Below, piece after piece: positions 57,022 through 64,000 of a DNA stretch of 64,000 nucleotides. This DNA is from Hemileia vastatrix (taxonomy: Eukaryota; Basidiomycota; Pucciniomycetes; Pucciniales; Zaghouaniaceae). The stretch lies in the NCBI GenBank assembly GCA_030280995.1, contig JASXTE010000003.1, positions 62,001 to 126,000 on the forward strand. Reading direction: 5' to 3'. Numbering within the stretch: position 1 is the first letter of the stretch; each line of letters starts with the position of its first letter. The position numbers and the translations under genes were made by a program. The notes under the pieces were generated by a model that saw only the letters and a list, made by a program, of their open reading frames with translations, was not told the origin of the DNA and made no database searches.

Positions 57022-59677
57022 AAGCTAAAAAAATTGAAAATGGAAGATAAAGAGAAGTAGCTCTATAATCTGTAATTTTTCTAGACTCTTTATTAGTATC
57101 TTAAAGTTTTTAATTGAGTCTGAAAGTCCATACAAGCTCCAGAATTCTCTGATTAGGAAAAGTAGAGCACATGACATACTATGCATATAAATCCTGTAAA
57201 CTCAAAACTAGCTCTGTAACACCATCTAAAAGTCATACAAAAACCAACCACAACAAGGCATATATAACAATAATTAAATATTTTTCATAACAAATTATAA
57301 AATTGTAATACCCTTAAAATTATAACACTTTTAAATAACAATTTATAAAATTCTTTCATAATCATAGATATTAACTTATAGGGTACCATTTTAAAGCTCT
57401 CACTGCCAGGGATTTGATTTTAACAACTAAATCTTATAAAAATAAAAGCTTCATAAAAATATAATATTCAATCCTTTAGATAACTTTTCTAAATACAATT
57501 TCACTGATGTGTTTTTTATCCTCATTATAAAAAACACTGATTCTACATCTCAAAATCATTAATAAAAAATTATTTATTGGTTATTTCTTATCAAGCAGAG
57601 GTTATAGCTTAGATAATTGTGAACTCTTAATTTACTTAAAGGGACAGGGGTTTCTTTGGTTTATCAAACTCCCTTGAAATCTGCTTACAGCAAGGCAACT
57701 GTAAGAGTCTTTCTACACCTTTAATAACAAATGGGTTATTAGATAATTCATAAAAAGTAGAGGTTTTAGATTAGTTAATTGTGAACTCTTTATTTACTTA
57801 AAGGGAAAGGGGATTCTTAGGTTTATGCAACTCCCTTGGATTCTGCTTACAGCAAGGCAACTGTAAGAGTCTGTCTACATCACTTGAGCATCTACATACA
57901 TAATGAAATATAAGCTTTTGCAAAAGTAGTTCTTAATCACTGGCTTGTTACTAACCTGGTGATGGTGTTGCATTTTTCTTAGATCCTGAAAATGAGGTGG
58001 ATGATTTCTGGGAGCATGTGTCTGACATTTTATAAGATTATGAAAAATTTGAATGAAGAGCACAATAGTATTTATTAATTGATGAATTATATAAATTTTA
58101 CTAATCTATCAAATGGATAAAATCTTTGAGACCAATAAAGTTTTGATTTATTTATAAAAATGTGGGATAATTTTATAAATCTTTGATATCTGACACTCTT
58201 ATATAATTTTTGAAGCTATCATTCTTAAAAAATGGTAATGTTTTTTCCTGAGTGAACTATTATGAAATTTGAAATTTGTTATTGGATCTGAAATCTCCAT
58301 GGCTTAGCTTCTAAGGATTAACTTTTTAGGAATAGACATGCAACATTAATTTCAAACTAAATAGTGCATTGTAAATAATTATATAGCTAAGCATTAAAAC
58401 CTTTGATAATTATACTTGAGCTGGATGAGAAATCTTCAAATAAGAGGATTTTCCATACATTAAACTTTCTAACATACCTCATACACAACGTTTAAAATTA
58501 ATTGAAGTTTCCACAAAGGCTTCTGGCATATGCACTAAACACTTGAACTATTAAAAAGCCTTTTTGTAAAGTTATTGAAAATTTACATGATAAAGTTTGA
58601 ACTTGTTCTGAACTTTGCCCCACAACAATCTCCCACCTGTTTTAAGCCTGAGTTCAGAATGAGTTCAGCATGAGTTAAGAAGTAACTTAAAATTTTTCTA
58701 AGAGATATGTTTCAAAATTTTGTTACAAAAAAAATTATGTAACATCATAGTTAACTTAACTATTATAAAATGGCTAGTATATATATTTGATCCAAACCAA
58801 AATAGTTCCTCAAAATTATATTGAATATTGGTTGAATTATTGATAGAAATTGAAAAGGGACTAAGCTTTTGGTGAAAGAATAAACATTCACACTTTTGCT
58901 TGTTAATACAGGTTTAACAACATTTGCTTGTCTAGGATTTATGGAATTAATGCATAATTAGCATAAGACTTTTTTTATTCCATTTTTGCATTTACTTGAT
59001 CACTATTATTATGTAAAGCATTTTTGCAACATGCATAGTTTCATATGTACCTACATGGCACAAGAAAATATATACAAACTTAATTGTTCTATCATTAGAA
59101 TTCAATTATTAAAACTTAATGAATTTCACTTTACTTTACTTATTTACATTAAATGATATATTTTCTAATAAAACAAAGTTTCTCTTACTTTTAATACTTA
59201 CATCAGGCAAAAAAATACCCAATTAATAACGACAATTTTTGCATTAATCTCCTTTAACAACAACTAAGTAATATCTACAGTAAACAAAATATTTATTATA
59301 TGATATACAAAAAATCTTTTTCAAAATATAACTATTTACATAGGTTAGCCAAGATTGAATAAACTTTTCTAGATAAACTTATTTTTTATCAGAAAGAATA
59401 TCACTTTCAATCTGATTTAGACTTTTTAAAAAATCACTTGAATTAGAATTTTTTGGTAAATTTTTAGGAACACCAATTACACCATTTTTCAAAGATTTTT
59501 TTCAGAAGAGCAATCATATGTCTTTTTATACTGAAGAAGAGACCTTTGATTTGTTGCTAATGAGGAGGCTACTTTATAAAGCAAATGGATACATTTGGTA
59601 AGTCATTGGCTTCTCCATGCTGGTATAACACGTATTGGAGGCTTCTTAGGATCTTCTTCTTCCTCAATATCTGATGT
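57022..59677. other. AT-rich stretch without a supported gene
   Basis: No gene seen apart from the tandem LTR-end repeat described separately. Small ORFs, such as 57875-58063 on the minus strand, have no motif. Confidence 0.45.
57590..57880 (+). repeat. Tandem copies of an LTR 3' end from another family
   Basis: Two copies of about 150 bp (ending near 57717 and 57878) read AGTAGAGGTTTTAG-type, TTACTTAAAGGGACAGGGG, AACTCCCTTG and GAGTCTGTCTACA. The GGGACAGGGG, CTCCCTTG and GTCTACA blocks match the LTR end of A/B in order, although the sequence between them differs. Confidence 0.6.
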
Positions 59678-59771
59678 TGTAGAAAATCCTACAGTGCTAG
59701 CTATTGGCCTTTATTAAGGGAGTTGGAGAAAACCAGAGATAAAATCCCCTGTCCCTTTGAGAAAATACTGG
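59678..59771 (-). repeat. Terminal LTR fragment, decayed
   Basis: TGTAGAAAATCCTACAGTGC and the next 75 bp match the LTR terminus of the A/B family with many changes. CTGG (59768-59771) at its edge is the left target copy of element G. Confidence 0.6.
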
Positions 59772-60557
59772 TGTAGACAATCCTATAGTACTAGCTATAG
59801 GCCTTGACCAAGGAAGTTGGAGTAAAAATGGAGAGAAAAGCCTCTGTCCCTTAAAGAAATACCAGGTGAGATTTACTTGCTACATCAAATCAGAGACTGT
59901 TACAATACCCCTTCAAAAACACTTCTTGACTGCTTTACAAGTCTAGAAAGTTGCCTAGATAGACTACAGAGAACCAAAGAACCTGAAATGCAGAAAAAAT
60001 ATACACCAGAAAAACAAACACTCTGCACTTGTTGCACAGGAGGCAGCAATAATACTTGATGCAGGTTTCAAAGCTACACCAGAGAAAACTGTTGCCAAAG
60101 GTAAGTTAAATGAAGAACTAACCTTGCATCAAACACAGACAATTGTGGCCAAAAACAGTGAAAACTGAGTAAGGAACAATGATATCACCTTCAGATAGTT
60201 GTATGATAAATAAGGTTGCCCCAAACTGTCTTATTCACTATCTAAGAGCCCATGCACACCAACAAATTTGGCGTTCTTGACCTCCAAATTGCATAAAACC
60301 TCTCTAGAAACACTTCCCAGCCTTTTAGCACCAAGACAAGTGGTCTACCTGCCTTTGGCGGCCAGACCACCCTGAAGTCAGAAAACTGCCAAAAGCCACC
60401 AAAAATACCCAAACTACTTAGAAAAATCTAATACAACTACTAAAACCTTTAAAACACGTAATTAGGCTATAACAAAATTGGGGCATTAAATGTAGTGAAA
60501 AATTAGCTCATTCTAATGGTACTAAGCACTTAACCCAAAAACTTAAAGTTAGCCTGT

Positions 60558-61633
60558 TGTGGTCTTCCAACATTGGCTGAGCCCTTTTTTGGTTTATTTG
60601 GTGTTGTTTTGGTATGCCTTAAATGGCATTGTTTAAAGAATTGGGTGTTTTTTGGGAATTACACAGAAAATATTGGGACTACAGGGATCTGAATACTACC
60701 ATTAGATAGCCCTGGTTTCTCTCTATATTTTATGTCTTGAGGACAATTTTCATAGCTTAAGTATTTGGGGGATAATTTCTCATTTTTCATTTTTTAAAAA
60801 AAAGATTGCTGTTGAATTTTGTTTTTTCTGTTTTACGGGCTAGCCTTAAGTCTTGGGGTTAAGTGCTTAGTACCGTTGGAATGAGTGTAATTTTCTCTAC
60901 ATTTCATGTCACAATGTTGTTATAGCATAATTATGTGTTTTAAGGGTTTTTGTGGTTGTAGATTATTTTTCTAAGTATTTTGGGTGTTTTTGGTGGTTTT
61001 CTGGCTTCAGACGGGCTTCCTGGCATTGGGTGGACAGCCCGCCTCAGTGCTTGAGGTCTGGGAAACACTTCTAGGGAGGTTTTTTGCAATTTGGTGGTCA
61101 GGAACACTAAATTTGTGGGTGTGCATGGGCTCTTAATTAGTAGTCTGTGTATATAGTGAAAAAGACAGTTTGGGGCAACTTTAATTATCATACAACCATC
61201 TGGAGGTGATATCCTTCTTCCTTGCTCAGTTTTAACTTTTTTCTGGCCACAATTGGCTGTGTTTGTTTCAAAGTGAGTTCTTCATTTAACTTAACTTAGC
61301 AACTGTTTTCTCTGGTGTAGTCTTGCAAGCTATATCAAGTATTATTGCTGTCTCTGGTGTGGATTTGCAACCTACATCAAGTATTATTGCTTTCTCTGGT
61401 GTGGACATTGGTCTACATTTTACTCCTTTGGTTTGGTAGTCTGTCTGGAGACTAATTTCTTGACTGAACAAGCTGTCAAGTGTATTGGAAAGGGGGCTTT
61501 TGGTAAACAGGAACCAATTTACTGTAGCAGGTAAATCTCACTTATTTTTCTAAAGGGACAGGGATTTTTCTCTCTTGTTTTACTCCAAATCCCTTGGTCA
61601 AGGCCTATAGCTAGTACTATAAGATTGTCTACA
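60558..61633 (+). repeat. Solo LTR H nested in the LTR of element G
   Basis: 1,076 bp from TGTGGTCTTCC to GATTGTCTACA. Flanks CTGT (60554-60557) and CCGT (61634-61637) are a 4-bp duplication with one CpG-type change. Removing H restores the LTR of G (GTTAGCC then GTAAAACAC). Confidence 0.84.
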
Positions 61634-61907
61634 CCGTAAAACACAAAAAACAAAATTAAACATCTATTATTTTAAATGAAAAATGAGAAATTATCACCTA
61701 AATACTTAGGCTATGAAAAATATCAACAAGACATAAAATATAGAGAAACTCCAGGGCTGTCCAATGGTATTACCCACATCCTTGTAGTCTTAATATTTGC
61801 TGAGTAAATCCAGAAAAACACCAAATTATTAAACAATGCCATTAAAGGCATATCAAAACAATGCCAAATAAACCAACAAAGGGCTACACCAATGTTGGAA
61901 GACCACA

Positions 61908-61917
61908 TCCTCCCTCC
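61908..61917 (-). other. Polypurine tract (element G)
   Basis: TCCTCCCTCC on the plus strand directly after the LTR, identical to that of B. Confidence 0.78.
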
Positions 61918-61955
61918 AATAGAGAACTTCCACATTCTCCTTCATCACAACCACC

Positions 61956-62592
61956 ATGTTCAGCTTTCTTTCCAAATATGCTACTGACATGGGTCCTTGC
62001 CAATACTGCATTGACAACAATCTCATCTGTACCATCACACCACCGGCTCATCCCTACAGAACCTCCTGTGATACCTGTCACTCTAGAAAGAAGACTTGTT
62101 TCAGACCTGGCCCATAGTCCTCTTGAAAATTCTATCCTCCTCCTCAACTTGATACACATTCCACCAGCACCAAAAGATCCAGGCCATCCATCCTGATCCC
62201 CAGACTGGTCAACAAATTACACCCTTCAAAAATAAGTTCCAACCCTGCTACAACCACTAGCTCTACCATCTCTGGTCCATCTGATGGTAAGCCAAATACT
62301 TCTTCACACTGAAATTCAATATGACAAATTTCCAGTTCATTTCCATCCAGACAGTGATGATGACAATGTGGGAACCATTGAAGAACCCCCACATAATCTG
62401 TTGCCCACCATCAAGGACAAATTTCAACAACATTCTTCTCAAAAAAAGCATCTCATACTAAACTACTTCCAATCCACTCCTGCCAGAAATCCACAGGACC
62501 TTGAGAAAAGGAAGAACCTCATTCAACATTTCAAAGCCAATGCTGAACATTTTGTTACATCTCTTGATTCTCTTATGCCTCTTAACTCTTGA
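61956..62592 (+). pseudogene. Antisense accessory gene 1 of element G, two stops
   Basis: Exons 61956-62286 (331 nt, the same length as in A) and 62336-62592, with a 49-nt intron GTAAGC...TCCAG at the same place and phase as in A and B. The cysteine pattern C-X2-C-X6-C-X12-C-X2-C-X6-C (ending HSRKKTC) is intact. TAG 62115 and TGA 62124 fall in the Pro/Ser-rich linker. The C-terminal helix region (LPTIKDKFQQHSSQKK ... EHFVTSLDSL) is clearly conserved. Intron sequence has diverged more than the coding sequence, which supports past selection on the protein. Confidence 0.7.
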
Positions 62593-62659
62593 TTAATCTT
62601 TTGACTTAGAAATAAAAAAAATTCTTGACCTCTCCAGACTTCCTGTATGTTGCCAATCA

Positions 62660-63105
62660 TCATAAAAAAAGTTCCTCAGTTTAAATTCTTGGGGGACTAA
62701 TCCTCAGTTTTAAGTCTTGGGGGACTAACAGCCCTCATTTTATAGTCTTGGGGGACTCAAAAAACCCTCAGTTTATAGTCTTGGGGGACTAAAAACCTAA
62801 ATCAAAAAGACAGAACCAGAGATCAGAACATTAAAGACCAAAGAAACAAACTAACATTTTGGGGTAACTGTTCTAAAGAGCAGCCAGCTCATCAGTTACC
62901 CCCACACTTGCCTTGGCTAAATTCAGAGACTCCCCCTTTGGATGCCCTCTTCCAGAATCTGACCAAATCCCATTTTCAGTTTACAGTCCTGAAGGACTCA
63001 ACCATTAAACCATCCTCAGTTTATAGTCTTGGGGGACTATACCATTTCTCAGTATAAAGTCTTGATGGACTGACCAGTGTTCAGTTTAAAGTCTTGACAG
63101 ACTAA
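62660..63105 (-). repeat. TTTAAACTG-type motif array (element G)
   Basis: About eight copies on the plus strand read CAGTTTAAAGTCTTGGGGGA or variants (62676, 62705, 62735, 62768, 62978, 63015, 63048, 63079), arranged as in A and B around the hairpin module. Confidence 0.65.
62861..62902 (-). other. Conserved hairpin module 3 (element G)
   Basis: GGGGTAACTG / CAGTTACCCC, perfect stem. In A and B the same position has the TTG/CAA version, so the pair has switched between elements. Confidence 0.68.
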
Positions 63106-63257
63106 AACACATTTTGCATAAAAAAAGGCAGAGCCACCTCCATGCACAATGCTCTGCAGCCAACCTGCTGAGCTTCCACTCTTTCTTCATCATCTACACA
63201 TCACTGATAAAATTTTCATTCATCTCCTTTCTCTTCATTATTTTCCCTTCACAGATC

Positions 63258-64000
63258 ATGGTTGGATCCCCAGATTTTGACCCATTGGACCTTCCCTGTT
63301 TCACTGCTCCAAAGGACTATGCTTGTAAACAGTGCATCTACATGTGCAGACCTTGCACTTTCACTCTTCCTACTCCCCAGGCCAAATTCTATAACAGAGC
63401 CTGTGATTCCTGCAACTCTAAAAGGAAAAGATGTGACAGAGACACCAACTATCCAATACCTCCGCCTTCACCTTCACATAAATATATTTCCAGATCTCCT
63501 ACCAGGTCACCAGAACTTAGACCTGCTTTTTCTTTTTTATCTTCCGCTCCTTCCAAAATACCATGTTGTTCTATTCACAAAAGACATGCTTAATCCTCTC
63601 AATAATCTGCTTTTATCTCAGAAAATTCATCCAAAATAGCTTCAAAATCAGCTCCCAGGCAGCCCTCCCAATGCTGGGCGGCATGTCTGCCTTATCAGAA
63701 AGCGTAAATTAGGCTCAAATCTCCCAAATTCAGCCATATAACAGCCAAATTCCTTCATCAAACACTAACAACTCTAAAAAACAACCTCCTAATGTTCCCA
63801 GAACAATGCGTACCACCACCATTTCTTCATCGGACCACACCAAAAATTCCAACATCTCTAGAAGGCCTGCTCAAGGACCCCCTGGAAACACCAGAGCACC
63901 CAACACTGACCCTAAACAATAAAATCCTGTTCCTTCAAGAAGAACTAAATTCACCTCTCCTCTGGCTGCCAATTATTCCTCTGATAGTTCCCTTTCTTCT
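63258..64000 (+). pseudogene. Antisense accessory gene 2 of element G, partial and decayed
   Basis: ATG 63258 (MVGSPDFDPLDLPCF) follows a pyrimidine-rich ACAG as in A and B. The pattern C-X2-C-X6-C-X15-C-X2-C-X6-C (ending NSKRKRC) is intact, then PIPPPSPSHKYISRSPTRSP as in A. The first frame stops at 63591, earlier than in A. The second, Ser/Asn-rich frame resumes near 63806 and has TAA at 63920. The window ends before the last exon. Confidence 0.62.

Larger units (their letters stand above)
59772..64000 (-). mobile_element. Third Ty3/gypsy element G, 3' end only, continues past the window
   Basis: The minus-strand 3' LTR is split into 59772-60557 and 61634-61907 by LTR H. It is followed by a polypurine tract, accessory gene 1, the motif array with hairpin module 3, and accessory gene 2, in the same order and direction as in B. 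The gag-pol part should lie beyond 64000. It is clearly more diverged than A and B are from each other, which makes it useful for judging conservation. The left target copy is CTGG. Confidence 0.82.

Noticed and set aside
59500..59670. Possible minus-strand coding fragment (DIEEEEDPKKPPIRVIPAWR)
   Set aside because: Too short, interrupted, and no family could be named with confidence.

Overview
The window looks like AT-rich, repeat-dominated DNA from a basidiomycete fungus, most probably a rust-type fungus with a large genome. The reasons are Ty3/gypsy reverse transcriptases of the basidiomycete type (an NPGIRRFVWE block after a FIDD catalytic box), fungal-size introns of 49-73 nt in most of the spliced genes, Zn(II)2Cys6-type cysteine patterns, and a PIF/Harbinger Myb-like gene of a kind common in rusts. 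The rust assignment is an inference. No complete host gene is visible. Only the 3' end of one unrecognised gene (3-236) looks like host coding sequence.

Layout. 237-3483 is non-coding. 3484-5903 is a cluster of fold-back (MITE-like) repeats. A PIF/Harbinger DNA transposon begins at about 5903 with a three-exon Myb/SANT-like gene that carries one stop; a remnant of its transposase lies on the other side of a large insertion, at 36681-37019. That insertion is Ty3/gypsy element B (9295-36547, minus orientation, target duplication ACGG). A sister copy, element A (9893-22966, plus orientation, 13,074 bp, two 1,093-bp LTRs), sits inside the 3' LTR of B. A separate solo LTR (24442-25619) has also landed in B. 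From 37 to 43 kb there are solo or truncated LTRs and remnants. 44.3-54.4 kb is a tandem satellite of about 610-bp units, each holding a near-perfect palindrome, interrupted by another solo LTR. 55-64 kb holds a minisatellite, more solo LTRs, and the left end of a third element (G) with another LTR nested in its LTR.

How the genes work together. Elements A and B share one plan: LTR, a tRNA-Lys(CUU)-type primer site, gag-protease, a short overlapping ORF, reverse transcriptase-RNase H, integrase with a GPY/F tail, then a 4-5 kb non-coding and antisense region, polypurine tract, LTR. The antisense region carries two intron-containing genes, each with a Zn(II)2Cys6 cysteine signature, present in A, B and G. 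It also carries a hairpin module with compensatory base changes and dozens of copies of a short CAAGACTTTAAACTG-type motif. Stop codons in A and B are private to each copy, while the successive -1 frame steps between gag, ORF2, pol and integrase are shared, so the steps probably belonged to the active master element.

The strongest candidates for something undescribed are the antisense zinc-cluster gene pair, the NCGN target-site rule seen at every insertion of this LTR family, the conserved hairpin module, and the palindromic 610-bp satellite. Everything here was read by eye; no search or alignment was run.
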